Positions 21,618-29,074 of a DNA stretch of 44,431 nucleotides are shown here, in pieces. This DNA comes from a virus: IMG/VR virus record IMGVR_UViG_3300050821_008163, positions 1 through 44,431 of that record; one strand, 5' to 3'. Below the pieces are notes generated by a model. The model was not told where the DNA came from, did no database searches, and saw nothing but the letters and a program-made list of their open reading frames with translations. How positions within the stretch are numbered: position 1 is the first letter of the stretch; every line of letters starts with the position of its first letter. The translations under genes were made by a program, and so were the position numbers.

Positions 21618-21872
21618 CTACCAGGACTTCTTTGCGTAGTCCGCGGTTGGTGGCAGTGCAGCGGTATTCATTGTTGCCATGTCGTGCAGACAATGACTCA
21701 GCTCGAGTAGACGCTCGGCTGGCCACTGCTCCTCGCAGGCCTCAATGGCCCCTGTAACGTCAGTAATCCTGGCGTTCTTCCACCAGGAGGTCTGGAAGTC
21801 CAGAGCTGCCTCCATGTGCAGGTCGACCTTGCGTGCCTCTTCGCCCTCAGGTAGGCTAGTGAGATAACCCAT
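21618..21872 (-). CDS. Hypothetical protein, 84 aa
   Basis: ATG behind GAGGAG. Helical (EEARKVDLHMEAALDFQTSW, AERLLELSHCLHDMATM). No family is recognised. Just upstream of the lipoprotein gene. Confidence 0.7.
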   Translation of the reverse strand: MGYLTSLPEGEEARKVDLHMEAALDFQTSWWKNARITDVTGAIEACEEQWPAERLLELSHCLHDMATMNTAALPPTADYAKKSW

Positions 21873-21874
21873 GT

Positions 21875-22102
21875 CTACTCCTCGTACCCTACTCGGTCGG
21901 ATAGTAGCGTTGCCAGCATGAGCACGTCGTAGTTTGTGTCTGGGCTCTTGCCCTGGAACTGAAGTAGGTCCAGATTCACTGGAACTAGGTCCGCATCGAA
22001 TGTGAGCTTTATCTCACACTCGTGTGGCTCCATAGAGCTGCTGTCAATGCGGAGCTTAATGCCTCCCGCAAGTACGACAGTTTCAGTCCTAGTTACGTTC
22101 AT
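21875..22102 (-). CDS. Hypothetical protein, 75 aa
   Basis: ATG inside a 14-base overlap with the small exported protein gene. Strand-rich first half (TETVVLAGGIKLRIDSSS), helical end. No family is recognised. Confidence 0.7.
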   Translation of the reverse strand: MNVTRTETVVLAGGIKLRIDSSSMEPHECEIKLTFDADLVPVNLDLLQFQGKSPDTNYDVLMLATLLSDRVGYEE

Positions 22103-22208
22103 TTTCCTGCTCGCTCAGAAGCTGAGCGTAGGCAGCTCCTGCAATACCACATGCAAACCCGACGAGCAGGCTTGCAACGACTACGGCTGAAATCTTGATA
22201 ACTTTCAT
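22089..22208 (-). CDS. Small exported or membrane protein, 39 aa
   Basis: MKVIKISAVVVASLLVGFAC then GIAGAAYAQLLSEQENERN, with GAGGGG upstream. It has one hydrophobic segment with a possible lipobox-like VGFAC and an AYAQ cleavage site, so it may be an anchored or cleaved short peptide. Function unknown. Confidence 0.68.
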   Translation of the reverse strand: MKVIKISAVVVASLLVGFACGIAGAAYAQLLSEQENERN

Positions 22209-22210
22209 GG

Positions 22211-22498
22211 TTACCCCTCGAGGTGTAGGTTCTCGTACTTGAACTTTTCGTCTTCGACGAACTTTTGAACGCCATCGCCTGCATCGACGATGTCCTGCAT
22301 CACCGCTTCGGCCTCGGTCCATCCTCGGCCACGGCGGTCGTTATAGTGCCGGGGCAGCCTGTGTGTCCGCCCTAGCGTGTCGGTGACTTCGATCTGGTGA
22401 TCACTTTCCGTACCGATTATTTGGACCGATACGATATACCTCCTCTTAATCGCCTTAGTTTCGCTGACCTTCAGGAAAGTATCGTCATTCGTCAACAT
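22211..22498 (-). CDS. Hypothetical protein, 95 aa
   Basis: ATG in a 14-base overlap. Strands (RYIVSVQIIGTESDHQIEVT) then helices (TEAEAVMQDIVDAGDGVQKF). No family is recognised. Confidence 0.7.
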   Translation of the reverse strand: MLTNDDTFLKVSETKAIKRRYIVSVQIIGTESDHQIEVTDTLGRTHRLPRHYNDRRGRGWTEAEAVMQDIVDAGDGVQKFVEDEKFKYENLHLEG

Positions 22499-22691
22499 AG
22501 TTATACCTGTGCCCGTCTAGGTCCCACGTAACTCCGTCGTCTAGTTCGGCTTCTGCTTGAGTGCGTCCATCGGTCATGACCGCATCTTCGCGTTCGGCGT
22601 AAGCCGAGTCTTCGCTCACGTATTCTTCCGGGTGCGTGGCGTATCTGGCAGCATCGTAACGCTGATCCCACCAGTAGTCGTCGTAGCTCAT
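22485..22691 (-). CDS. Tyr/Asp-rich hypothetical protein, 68 aa
   Basis: ATGA overlap. Unusual composition, rich in Tyr, Asp and Glu (SYDDYWWDQRYDAARYATHP, YVSEDSAYAERED). No family is recognised. Confidence 0.68.
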   Translation of the reverse strand: MSYDDYWWDQRYDAARYATHPEEYVSEDSAYAEREDAVMTDGRTQAEAELDDGVTWDLDGHRYNYVDE

Positions 22692-22891
22692 CGACGCCCT
22701 GCCTTCTCTGCTAGACGGTCGTACTGGTCGTGGTAGGCCTCGTGAGCCTTGGCCGCTGCAGTCTCGAGCTGGAACTTTATGGGGCCAGGTAGGTAGTCCC
22801 AGCCGAACGTAGGGTTGACCATACCCTGCTCCCTGAGTGTCTCGTACATTACGCGAGCCATGTGAACAATTGGCTCTTCGTCGTTTTCCAC
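22688..22891 (-). CDS. Hypothetical helical protein, 67 aa
   Basis: GTG overlapping the upstream TAG. Helical throughout (IVHMARVMYETLREQGM, TAAAKAHEAYHDQYDRL). No family is recognised. Confidence 0.7.
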   Translation of the reverse strand: MENDEEPIVHMARVMYETLREQGMVNPTFGWDYLPGPIKFQLETAAAKAHEAYHDQYDRLAEKAGRR

Positions 22892-23124
22892 TAGTCCTCC
22901 TTGTCCGTGTTACGTTCTAGGTAGAAGCCAAAGTCTCTGAGTAGTTCTGCGACTGGCCCTGTAAGACGTTCTTCCCAGCGCTCGTCGAGCAACCATGACG
23001 TAGCGATGTACTGTTCCAGGGAAGTTCTTACTGCCTTCCGAAACCTTCTGTATGCCCACTTAATCCTGAGATGTTCGATGGGCTTGACCTTCAGTGGATC
23101 TACTTGCCGTTCTGCCGGTCGCAT
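22891..23124 (-). CDS. Hypothetical protein, 77 aa
   Basis: ATG behind GGAAAGGAGAG, following a strong hairpin. Basic and helical (RIKWAYRRFRKAVRTSLEQY). No family is recognised. Open frame before this start crosses the hairpin and has no ribosome site. Confidence 0.72.
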   Translation of the reverse strand: MRPAERQVDPLKVKPIEHLRIKWAYRRFRKAVRTSLEQYIATSWLLDERWEERLTGPVAELLRDFGFYLERNTDKED

Positions 23125-23141
23125 AGCTCTCCTTTCCGCTC

Positions 23142-23196
23142 CTGACAAAAACGGTGCCTGTGGCTTCAGTGCTCCACAGGGGGCCGGTTTTGTCAG
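23142..23196 (-). other. Two-tier hairpin before ribosome site
   Basis: Outer stem 23142-23152 with 23186-23196 (10 of 11 pairs) and inner stem 23157-23163 with 23174-23180 (7 pairs). Downstream on the minus strand comes GGAAAGGAG and the 22891-23124 gene. T-rich on one arm, so it may also end upstream transcription. Confidence 0.6.
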
Positions 23197-23210
23197 AAGC
23201 GCACTGGAAG

Positions 23211-23747
23211 CTATCCTCCTAGGAGTCGCTGAACAACGTTGCCTGGGCGGGTCTTGAAGTTCAGCTCCCGGCCGTAGGAGTGCGGCCATTCGAGCGTCTT
23301 CGGCTCAATGACCAGGCCTCCCTTGGCCTCGCCCTTGCCGCCAGAAATCTTCAGCCGCCACCAGTACCGCGTGCCCTGGCATTCCGTGCGAGCTCCCAGG
23401 TTGAAGATGAAGCCCGTCTTCTTACCTGCCAGGTTGATTGAGTCGCCGGATACGCCTTCCCAGATCTCGCGGCCCTTCAGCTTAACCTTCCGCTGTAGAG
23501 CTAGTGTCACCTCGGCGTGGATAATGTCGCATTCCAGCGTGCCTCGAAACCCGCCAACTGCCTCCCAGTCACGCAGTGGGAGAGGAACCGGTAGCCGCTG
23601 CAGGTGTAGGCGACTGAGATCCAGACAGTATCCCTCTGCCGTTGGACGAGCTGAGGCGTGTGACGTCGGAGCTGCAGATGCACCTGTAGCCATAAGCGCC
23701 GGGACTGCAATAGCAGCAGCTGCTACTGCAAGGAACCTCTTCTTCAC
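23211..23747 (-). CDS. Secreted protein, 178 aa
   Basis: GTG behind AGAAGGAG. Signal peptide MKKRFLAVAAAAIAVPALMA, TGASAAP with a clear ASA cleavage site. The mature domain is beta-rich with three Cys (GYCLDLS, LECDIIH, TECQGTRYW). It is exported by Sec. No family is recognised; a role at the host surface or in the medium is likely. Confidence 0.8.
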   Translation of the reverse strand: MKKRFLAVAAAAIAVPALMATGASAAPTSHASARPTAEGYCLDLSRLHLQRLPVPLPLRDWEAVGGFRGTLECDIIHAEVTLALQRKVKLKGREIWEGVSGDSINLAGKKTGFIFNLGARTECQGTRYWWRLKISGGKGEAKGGLVIEPKTLEWPHSYGRELNFKTRPGNVVQRLLGG

Positions 23748-23941
23748 TTTTCTCCTTCTGGGACTATGCTCCATGGACTGACTTCACGCCGGATAATTTC
23801 TACTTTCGCAATTGACGGATAGAGCTCCTTTCTGTTGCGAATATTCTGGACGCTACTAGTTGCGCTGTCCTGGTCGTCACGGACTTCGTCCTCTACGAAG
23901 CCGTCGGTGTAGGTGTAGCGCACGCCGAACTCTGGGTTCAC
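23744..23941 (-). CDS. Hypothetical protein, 65 aa
   Basis: GTG in a GTGA overlap with the upstream stop; it ends in a GTGA overlap with the secreted protein gene. Polar with strands (AKVEIIRREVSPWSIVPEG). No family is recognised. Confidence 0.7.
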   Translation of the reverse strand: MNPEFGVRYTYTDGFVEDEVRDDQDSATSSVQNIRNRKELYPSIAKVEIIRREVSPWSIVPEGEK

Positions 23942-24183
23942 GGCAGCGGAATCTCCTCGTACCACTCGCAGTCACGTTCGCCATTGATGTAGGCGTCGGG
24001 CGAGCCGTTACACGCTACTCTCAGGACTGCTATTCCCTCACCATCCTCGTTGATGCTAAGGCCCAGAATGGTAGTGACGCTATGACCTGGGAAGTCAATA
24101 GCGTGGTCCTCTGACACGCCTCGCCACTCAGGGCGACTAAGGTCTACTTCCTCTTCGGCAGGTTTGGCTTTTGGTGCAGTCAT
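23938..24183 (-). CDS. Hypothetical protein, 81 aa
   Basis: ATG behind AAGGAGG, after a hairpin. Strands (SVTTILGLSINEDGEGIAVL, RVACNG) and an acidic end (CEWYEEIPLP). No family is recognised. Confidence 0.7.
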   Translation of the reverse strand: MTAPKAKPAEEEVDLSRPEWRGVSEDHAIDFPGHSVTTILGLSINEDGEGIAVLRVACNGSPDAYINGERDCEWYEEIPLP

Positions 24184-24197
24184 GCTTCCTCCTTAAG

Positions 24198-24225
24198 GAC
24201 CTCCCGCCGCTAAGGACGGGAGGTC
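24198..24225 (-). other. Hairpin before ribosome site
   Basis: 24198-24206 with 24217-24225: nine perfect pairs, 10-base loop. It is followed at once by AAGGAGG of the 23938-24183 gene. It lies just after the DUF397 stop. Confidence 0.6.
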
Positions 24226-24234
24226 ACCTCTCAT

Positions 24235-24432
24235 CTAGTCGAACTCGAATTCGCCTGACTTGATGCTGGCTGCGAGAGCCGCGAACTCACTGCGTGTGAG
24301 CTGCTTCACGTTCAGGATCCGTTCTTTGATCGAACTACGAATCAGAATGGATCCGTCTGACTGTTCTGCAACCTCGACGCACTCGCCTGCTGCGCAGTAC
24401 GAGGACTTACGCCAGGCTACTGCTGTCTGCAT
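24235..24432 (-). CDS. DUF397 protein, copy 1
   Basis: 65 residues, ATG behind AAAGGAGG. TAVAWRKSSYCAAGECVEVA, then SDGSILIRSS and the C-terminal TRSEFAALAASIKSGEFEFD are the DUF397 signature (W-x-K-S-S, G-x-C-V-E-V, F-x-x-G-E-F). Host relatives in Streptomyces accompany XRE regulators of the WhiJ type that control development. A phage copy could imitate or block these partners; this is inference. Confidence 0.88.
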   Translation of the reverse strand: MQTAVAWRKSSYCAAGECVEVAEQSDGSILIRSSIKERILNVKQLTRSEFAALAASIKSGEFEFD

Positions 24433-24446
24433 GCTTACCTCCTTTA

Positions 24447-24494
24447 TCAGGTGTGGCAGTAGACGAAGCCAACGCCTGGAATGTAAATCCACAT
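24447..24494 (-). CDS. Possible 15-aa peptide between two DUF397 genes
   Basis: MWIYIPGVGFVYCHT, with GGAGGTGAGACTC just before its ATG. It is hydrophobic and aromatic. The strong ribosome site and exact placement between the DUF397 genes argue that it is translated, either as a signal or toxin-like peptide or only as a leader that couples translation. Confidence 0.5.
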   Translation of the reverse strand: MWIYIPGVGFVYCHT

Positions 24495-24513
24495 GAGTCT
24501 CACCTCCTTCCGT

Positions 24514-24729
24514 CTAGGAGCTGCTCTCATCTCCAATGAGGTCGAACTCACCGGCCTTGGCACCCTTGAGGAATGCGTCCCACTCGGCGTCGGTGAACGT
24601 CAGTACCGGTCCGTTCGGGTTCTTGCTATCACGCATCTCTACGCATGCCGCATTGTGCCCGCACGTCCTTCTGACCTCGACGCAATCGCCCTGGGCGAAG
24701 CTGAACGAGCTCTTGGCCCACTTAGCCAC
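24514..24729 (-). CDS. DUF397 protein, copy 2
   Basis: 71 residues, GTG overlapping the upstream TAG. AKWAKSSFSFAQGDCVEVRR, then MRDSKNPNGPVLTFTDAEWD and FLKGAKAGEFDL: the full DUF397 pattern, including the R-D-S-K motif missing in copies 1 and 3. It is thus the copy closest to host forms. Confidence 0.9.
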   Translation of the reverse strand: MAKWAKSSFSFAQGDCVEVRRTCGHNAACVEMRDSKNPNGPVLTFTDAEWDAFLKGAKAGEFDLIGDESSS

Positions 24730-24968
24730 TATTCTTTCCTCTCGAAGAGTAGATGGGGATTGCGAATGACTCCTGTTTCATGGTCGTACCTGTATAGCAT
24801 ACCCATATCGGCTTCGCACCGGTATACTGCACCCCAGGTTGTCTCGCCTTCTGGGCTCGTGTACTCGACAATGCGTACTACATCGAATCTTTCACCGTCT
24901 TCGGGGTCTGCATCGCCATTACGGGCAATCATCTCGTCGACGATATCCTTGGATGTGAATGATCCCAT
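24729..24968 (-). CDS. Acidic hypothetical protein, 79 aa
   Basis: ATG behind AGGAGGTG. Helix (SKDIVDEMIARNG), then strands (RFDVVRIVEYTSPEGETTWG). No family is recognised. It ends in a TAGTG overlap with DUF397 copy 2. Confidence 0.7.
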   Translation of the reverse strand: MGSFTSKDIVDEMIARNGDADPEDGERFDVVRIVEYTSPEGETTWGAVYRCEADMGMLYRYDHETGVIRNPHLLFERKE

Positions 24969-24976
24969 ATCACCTC

Positions 24977-25192
24977 CTACATGTGTGAGTGGTGGTCTTC
25001 GGCCTTGAAGCGAAGATCGTTCTCCAGACGCGAAACGTCGCTCTGGAGACTGTAAACCTGGTTGTGCAACTCGTCAATTTCTAGTTGCATCTTTCTTACT
25101 CGTTCTTCCAGGTCGAGAAGTCTAGGATCGGTATCGTGGTAGTGTTCTGGTGTTACGTGCGTATGTTCGGGCACGTGGCCCATCATGCTCAC
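24977..25192 (-). CDS. His-rich coiled-coil protein, 71 aa
   Basis: GTG in a GTGA overlap. The centre is a clear heptad coiled coil (LEERVRKMQLEIDELHNQVY, SLQSDVSRLENDL). Both ends are His-rich (HVPEHTHVTPEHYH, EDHHSHM), so metal binding is possible. No family is recognised. Confidence 0.75.
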   Translation of the reverse strand: MSMMGHVPEHTHVTPEHYHDTDPRLLDLEERVRKMQLEIDELHNQVYSLQSDVSRLENDLRFKAEDHHSHM

Positions 25193-25698
25193 TTGAGCTC
25201 CTTCAGCTTCTTGATCAGGCCTGGCGTGAGGGTCTCGCTCGGTCCGTATGGACCGTTCGGGCCAATTAGCCGTAGGGTTAGCGTGCCCCTGTTCGTAAAG
25301 CAGTCAGGGTTGGAAGTGAAGTCGTAATCGATGCAGTAACTGCCTCCGATCATCTTGCCACCATCGCTGAGTTCGTACGCATTGCCATTCTGGATCCAGA
25401 ACTCGTATGCGCGGCCGTAATCGGTCACAGCTAGTGGGATGCCGCCACAGTTCTTAGCGTTACAGGTGCGCGATCCCATGTCCATCTGACCAACGCCGTT
25501 ACCGTAGGCCTGAACAACCTGCGCTGGACTATCTGCGGAGGTAGTAGATGCTGACGGTTGTACCTGCTGGTGCTTTAGCTGCTGCACTTGTTGCTGAAGT
25601 GCAGTAATGCGGCCATCTTGTGTATTCGAGTGGAATGCCAAAAGCCCTATAGCACCTACGACACCTACGGCAAAGATGAGTGCCGGTTTGTTGTCCAT
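25189..25698 (-). CDS. Membrane-anchored extracytoplasmic protein, 169 aa
   Basis: ATG behind AGGAGGAGG. A membrane helix at 5-22 (ALIFAVGVVGAIGLLAFH), then a coiled coil (ITALQQQVQQLKHQQ), a Ser/Thr linker and a domain with four Cys (TCNAKNCGG, YCIDYDF, DCFTN), likely disulfide-bonded outside the cell. No family is recognised. Confidence 0.78.
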   Translation of the reverse strand: MDNKPALIFAVGVVGAIGLLAFHSNTQDGRITALQQQVQQLKHQQVQPSASTTSADSPAQVVQAYGNGVGQMDMGSRTCNAKNCGGIPLAVTDYGRAYEFWIQNGNAYELSDGGKMIGGSYCIDYDFTSNPDCFTNRGTLTLRLIGPNGPYGPSETLTPGLIKKLKELK

Positions 25699-25706
25699 GC
25701 CTCCTC

Positions 25707-25904
25707 CTAGTGCCAGTACAGAATGTTAACCAGCGGGGCTGCCAGCAGTTCTTTCGTTGTGCCAGCATCGGTTCGGACAAAGTGCGCGACGCCGTCGATT
25801 ACTACGACACGTGGACGGTGACCTATAGCGTCCAGTGTGGCATCGACAGCAAGCGTTCTCGTCGAGCCGTTTACGAACATGACCTCTATTTGCAGGGGTT
25901 GCAT
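25707..25904 (-). CDS. Hypothetical protein, 65 aa
   Basis: ATG behind GGAGGAG. Beta-rich (LQIEVMFVNGSTRTLAVDAT, RVVVIDGVAHFVRT). No family is recognised. Confidence 0.72.
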   Translation of the reverse strand: MQPLQIEVMFVNGSTRTLAVDATLDAIGHRPRVVVIDGVAHFVRTDAGTTKELLAAPLVNILYWH

Positions 25905-25905
25905 G

Positions 25906-26130
25906 TCACTCCTCCAGGTTGTTGAGATAGCTAGCGACGTCGTTAACTAGCAAGCTGCCACTCATGACGAACTGAGTCCTACTAGCTACAGTAAGCCAGG
26001 CAGGAGCGAGCTCACTTAGTCTCGTAGCAAATGCGTCGCGTGCTTGTTCGTCTATGAACGGGCCGAACGTTTCGCAGCAGGTCTTGCTCGGATTGAAGCA
26101 GTTCATTCTAATTGCGGTAACAATATACAT
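25906..26130 (-). CDS. Hypothetical protein, 74 aa
   Basis: ATG just after the upstream stop. It contains NCFNPSKTCCETF and a helix (EQARDAFATRLSELAPAW). No family is recognised. Confidence 0.7.
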   Translation of the reverse strand: MYIVTAIRMNCFNPSKTCCETFGPFIDEQARDAFATRLSELAPAWLTVASRTQFVMSGSLLVNDVASYLNNLEE

Positions 26131-26131
26131 G

Positions 26132-26305
26132 TCACTCTCCTCTAGGTACTTCGTGGAACTCGCGATGGAACTGACAGAACCAGAAGCTCATGCCCTCGCT
26201 CTTATGGTCCAAGCAGTCGGCCTCTGGCGCTGTCGGGTTCATGCTGCAACCTAGCGGACCTTGAGGACTCTCAAGGGTTCCTGAGGACTTAGCGTCTTTA
26301 CGCAT
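26132..26305 (-). CDS. Small Cys/His protein, 57 aa
   Basis: Translated from the sequence: begins MRKDAKSSGTLESPQGPLGC and ends HREFHEVPRGE. ATG behind GGAAAGGAGAG, following a hairpin. The Cys/His set (GC, DCLDH, FWFCQFH) may bind zinc. No family is recognised. Confidence 0.7.
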   Translation of the reverse strand: MRKDAKSSGTLESPQGPLGCSMNPTAPEADCLDHKSEGMSFWFCQFHREFHEVPRGE

Positions 26306-26324
26306 GTCACTCTCCTTTCCAGGC

Positions 26325-26371
26325 CGTGCTCAGGTGCCCACTGTTTGACCTCAGCTTCGCATCTGAGCACG
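26325..26371 (-). other. Hairpin before ribosome site
   Basis: 26325-26333 with 26363-26371: nine perfect pairs, 29-base loop. It is directly before GGAAAGGAG of the 26132-26305 gene. Confidence 0.55.
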
Positions 26372-26385
26372 ACGTGCATGGGAGG

Positions 26386-26598
26386 TTACTGCGTACCTAC
26401 GAGCTTGTCGTAGTGCTCCTTCAGGCCCTTCATGACGTCATCGAGGTCGTCCTCGTCAATTTGGACGAGATCGTCGACAATTTCTTGTGGCGTAAGCGCG
26501 CGAACATACTCGTCGCCGTTGTCGTACAGTGGCGTATCGCCCTCATGTGAGTAGACGCTGTCGTCGGCGAGCTGAATGTTGGTAATGACCTTAGCCAT
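26386..26598 (-). CDS. Acidic hypothetical protein, 70 aa
   Basis: ATG behind AGGAGG. Strand start (AKVITNIQLADDSVYSHEGD), acidic helices (PQEIVDDLVQIDEDDLDDVM). No family is recognised. Confidence 0.72.
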   Translation of the reverse strand: MAKVITNIQLADDSVYSHEGDTPLYDNGDEYVRALTPQEIVDDLVQIDEDDLDDVMKGLKEHYDKLVGTQ

Positions 26599-26609
26599 GT
26601 TGCCTCCTG

Positions 26610-26870
26610 TCAGGGAAATTTAGTGGGTAGGAACTCCTTCTTCACGACTGAAGGGCAGTAGTACGTGACGTAGTTGTAGAACAGGTAGCAGTCGTTTATC
26701 GTTGTGCCGTTCTTGTTGTCCTCCTCGGGTAGACCTTCCTCTGCGGCGTGAGTACTTTCCCACCATTGTGCGATCTTCATAACTGCTGACTCGTTAATGG
26801 AGCAGCATCCGCAATCCACAATCTGGCGAATACGCTCCATCAGGAGGTCGTGTGCTGTCTCAGTTACCAT
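26610..26870 (-). CDS. Hypothetical protein, 86 aa
   Basis: ATG in an 11-base overlap. Contains DCGCCSIN and a helix (AVMKIAQWWESTHAAEEG). No family is recognised. Confidence 0.7.
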   Translation of the reverse strand: MVTETAHDLLMERIRQIVDCGCCSINESAVMKIAQWWESTHAAEEGLPEEDNKNGTTINDCYLFYNYVTYYCPSVVKKEFLPTKFP

Positions 26871-27000
26871 CGAACGCCCTCTGCATCTCCAGTTCGAGTT
26901 GCTTGTTTATGTCGTATGCGGTCTGGCACATGTTGAACCTGCAGGGGTTGTCCTTCTTCGGCACGCCGTGGTCCGGACATAGGACTCTGGTAATTGTCAC
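26860..27000 (-). CDS. Small Cys/His protein, 46 aa
   Basis: Translated from the sequence: MTITRVLCPDHGVPKKDNPC then RFNMCQTAYD. GTG behind AAGGAGG. The order C-x2-H...C...C suits one zinc knuckle. No family is recognised. Confidence 0.7.
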   Translation of the reverse strand: MTITRVLCPDHGVPKKDNPCRFNMCQTAYDINKQLELEMQRAFDGN

Positions 27001-27001
27001 T

Positions 27002-27382
27002 TCAGCCTCCTTCCAGTAGTTCGCGTTCCCAGTCCGCCAGCGGCGCCGAATCTATCTCGGCGGGTGGGCCGACTTCGACGAAGTCCTCCAGCACCGTACC
27101 TGGAACGCCTGCGATCACTTCTTTCCAGCCTTCTTCAGGCTGGTTGGTAATTGGGTTGACACTCGTTTGTGTCCAGACCCAGTTGCCGTGCCTGAGACCA
27201 TCATGCAGCGCTCCTGCGAGGTACTCCTGCATCTCGTTTTCGTCAAGGCCTTCGCGCTGCATTTCGCTGTAGAACTCGGCGCACTGTCGCTGTGCTGGAC
27301 CGTCAGGAGCATGGCTCTGCAGGGCGCTGAGTATCCAGTACGACCACGGAGCTCCTAGATGACAGTCCTTTGTATCGGACAT
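27002..27382 (-). CDS. Hypothetical protein, 126 aa
   Basis: ATG behind GAGAGGAAATG. Helical N-terminal half (WSYWILSALQSHAPDGPAQR, MQEYLAGALHDGLRHG), polar acidic C-terminus. No family is recognised. Confidence 0.7.
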   Translation of the reverse strand: MSDTKDCHLGAPWSYWILSALQSHAPDGPAQRQCAEFYSEMQREGLDENEMQEYLAGALHDGLRHGNWVWTQTSVNPITNQPEEGWKEVIAGVPGTVLEDFVEVGPPAEIDSAPLADWERELLEGG

Positions 27383-27396
27383 TACATTTCCTCTCA

Positions 27397-27999
27397 CTAA
27401 ATCAGTCCTAGCTTTTGTGCACGTTCCGTGTACTCGTTAAGGAGCTTGGTAATGCGTGCGATCCCCTCGTACAGGTAGGTCTGATCCTCGAGGTTCATTG
27501 GCGAGTTGTTGACGTAAATCTTCTGCCAGTCCTCGAGTCCGACCTCGTGGTGAATCGAGCCTGGCATTGTCATCTTGAGAATGTCAGTCTCGAGCGTCGA
27601 CTTGTACTCCAGCAACGCAAACCAGATCGTACAGAAGGCTGCGTTCGGCGTGTCAGGGAGAATAAGCTTGCCTGAAATGCTCGACTTGATACGTGGCATC
27701 TCGTTGCTATACGCCTGATCAGCGTACGGCTCCGGGTGCATTGTGTCCTCATACTCTCGGAGAGCTCGTACGAGGTTCTTGTGTACTGCAACTTCTACTG
27801 GCTCCACCTTTTCCTCCGTCGGCCAGGTCGCTACGTGCTTCCATGAAATACCCTCGACAATGTCTCGGAGGGCCTGTACCGAAATGTCGTTGTTGTGAGC
27901 CAGCTTCGCCCTCAAGGCGGTGTCGTCCGCTGGACTGCTATGATCTGCCTTCGCCCACGTCTGCCTGATCGCTCGTACCTTGGTCTCGTTGAGTTTCAT
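27397..27999 (-). CDS. Protein with N-terminal helix-turn-helix, 200 aa
   Basis: ATG behind AGGAGGACC. The first 50 residues (LNETKVRAIRQTWAKAD..., LAHNNDISVQALRDIVEGIS, WKHV) follow the pattern K-L-x-E-x-x-V-x-x-I-R ... L-A-x-x-x-x-x-S-x-x-x-I-x-x-I-x-x-G-x-x-W-x-x-V. This is a small HTH found on phage homing-enzyme and regulator proteins. The rest is helical with no nuclease motif seen. A DNA-binding role is likely. Confidence 0.7.
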   Translation of the reverse strand: MKLNETKVRAIRQTWAKADHSSPADDTALRAKLAHNNDISVQALRDIVEGISWKHVATWPTEEKVEPVEVAVHKNLVRALREYEDTMHPEPYADQAYSNEMPRIKSSISGKLILPDTPNAAFCTIWFALLEYKSTLETDILKMTMPGSIHHEVGLEDWQKIYVNNSPMNLEDQTYLYEGIARITKLLNEYTERAQKLGLI

Positions 28000-28390
28000 T
28001 GGTCCTCCTGTTCCTACGCCGTATGACAATGTTCCGCGGATTGACAATGCCCCAGAGTTCATGCAAGGCGTCTTTGTACTCACGGACACTAATCATGTAC
28101 AGGAGCAGACTCTTCGGTTCCCAGAAGAGACTAATGTAACCTTTCTCCTGCAAAATGTCTGCACCAGTGCCAGTAATGCCTGTTGCTAGTACGAAGCGAT
28201 CAGCTAGTGCTATTGCCTTAGCCTTACTGCTGACAGCAAACTGAATGTCTCGGATGCCGAAGCCTGAACCTCCTGATTCCCAGACGGCACCAAACTCCTG
28301 GGCAATGCCTTCTAGCTCGTTGTCCGTCATGGCGTCAATCCCCAAGGAATTGCTACCGTTCGGATAACCTATGTCTACTACCCAACGCAT
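27938..28390 (-). CDS. Hypothetical protein, 150 aa
   Basis: ATG behind GGAAAGGAGAG, after a 10-pair hairpin. Alpha/beta pattern (FAVSSKAKAIALADRFVLAT, KGYISLFWEPKSLLLYMI) with a basic, disordered C-terminus that overlaps the HTH gene by 62 bases. No family is recognised. Confidence 0.7.
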   Translation of the reverse strand: MRWVVDIGYPNGSNSLGIDAMTDNELEGIAQEFGAVWESGGSGFGIRDIQFAVSSKAKAIALADRFVLATGITGTGADILQEKGYISLFWEPKSLLLYMISVREYKDALHELWGIVNPRNIVIRRRNRRTNETQRDQGTSDQADVGEGRS

Positions 28391-28409
28391 GTAACTCTCC
28401 TTTCCGAGC

Positions 28410-28449
28410 CCTGCTCGAGACTTACAGCATATACGCCGGCTCGAGCAGG
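28410..28449 (-). other. Hairpin before ribosome site
   Basis: 28410-28419 with 28440-28449: ten perfect pairs, 20-base loop. It is directly followed by GGAAAGGAG of the 27938-28390 gene. Confidence 0.62.
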
Positions 28450-28463
28450 ACGCTAAAGGGAGA

Positions 28464-28787
28464 TTAGCTGCGGTACCACATGTGGAACATGGTTGACAGC
28501 GAGCCTCGGCTGCTCAGGCTCACTACGAACCTCAGCTGCCTGGTGTCACTCAGGTTCAGTGACTTGAACCTGTTCTGGAACGTCATGTTGCTCCAGCTTG
28601 TCTCGGATGCTTCCCACTCGAGGTCGCTCAGAATGTCGAGCACCTCCTGCGCGGTCGGCCCTGAGGCGTAAGCCTTCTGCGCTTCGGTCCATGCGTCGCA
28701 CATGAACGCCGCGACCTTGGAGTTCAGCGGGAACTGAAGCTTGTCCTTGGTCGGACGCCACTCGTTTGAGTTCACTACGTCTTGCAT
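28464..28787 (-). CDS. Hypothetical protein, 107 aa
   Basis: ATG behind GGAAACGGAG. Helical (AAFMCDAWTEAQKAYASGPT, AQEVLDILSDLEWEAS) with a strand near the end (QLRFVVSLSSRG). No family is recognised. Confidence 0.7.
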   Translation of the reverse strand: MQDVVNSNEWRPTKDKLQFPLNSKVAAFMCDAWTEAQKAYASGPTAQEVLDILSDLEWEASETSWSNMTFQNRFKSLNLSDTRQLRFVVSLSSRGSLSTMFHMWYRS

Positions 28788-28828
28788 TGTTTTCTCCGTT
28801 TCCTACGCTTTGCTAGTTTCTTATGCTG

Positions 28829-29041
28829 TTAGCAGTTGGTGTTCGTGCCGCCGAGTGACTGGCAGTTCGTCAGCGAGTTGTTCTGGCTCGCCTGGTTGGC
28901 AATTGCCATGCCGGCAATGACGCCAAGTGCGACGCAGGCAACGAACACAATGACGAAAATGCCGACGTAGTTGCGAATGTGTCGAATGTAGCGTTCCTGC
29001 TTGGTCTCTGCGGAAACTATTACCTGTGTAGTTGTAACCAT
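28829..29041 (-). CDS. Small single-pass membrane protein, 70 aa
   Basis: ATG behind AGGAGG. A basic N-terminal part (KQERYIRHIRNY) precedes one membrane helix (VGIFVIVFVACVALGVIAGM), then a short outside tail with two Cys (NCQSLGGTNTNC). The form is type II/holin-like, but one helix and context give no firm lysis call. Confidence 0.75.
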   Translation of the reverse strand: MVTTTQVIVSAETKQERYIRHIRNYVGIFVIVFVACVALGVIAGMAIANQASQNNSLTNCQSLGGTNTNC

Positions 29042-29074
29042 TTCTGTTTCCTCCTGCTTTTGAGTTTTACTAGT

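Noticed and set aside
28829-29041. Holin call for the small membrane protein
   Set aside because: One membrane helix and no endolysin nearby; the shape alone is not enough.
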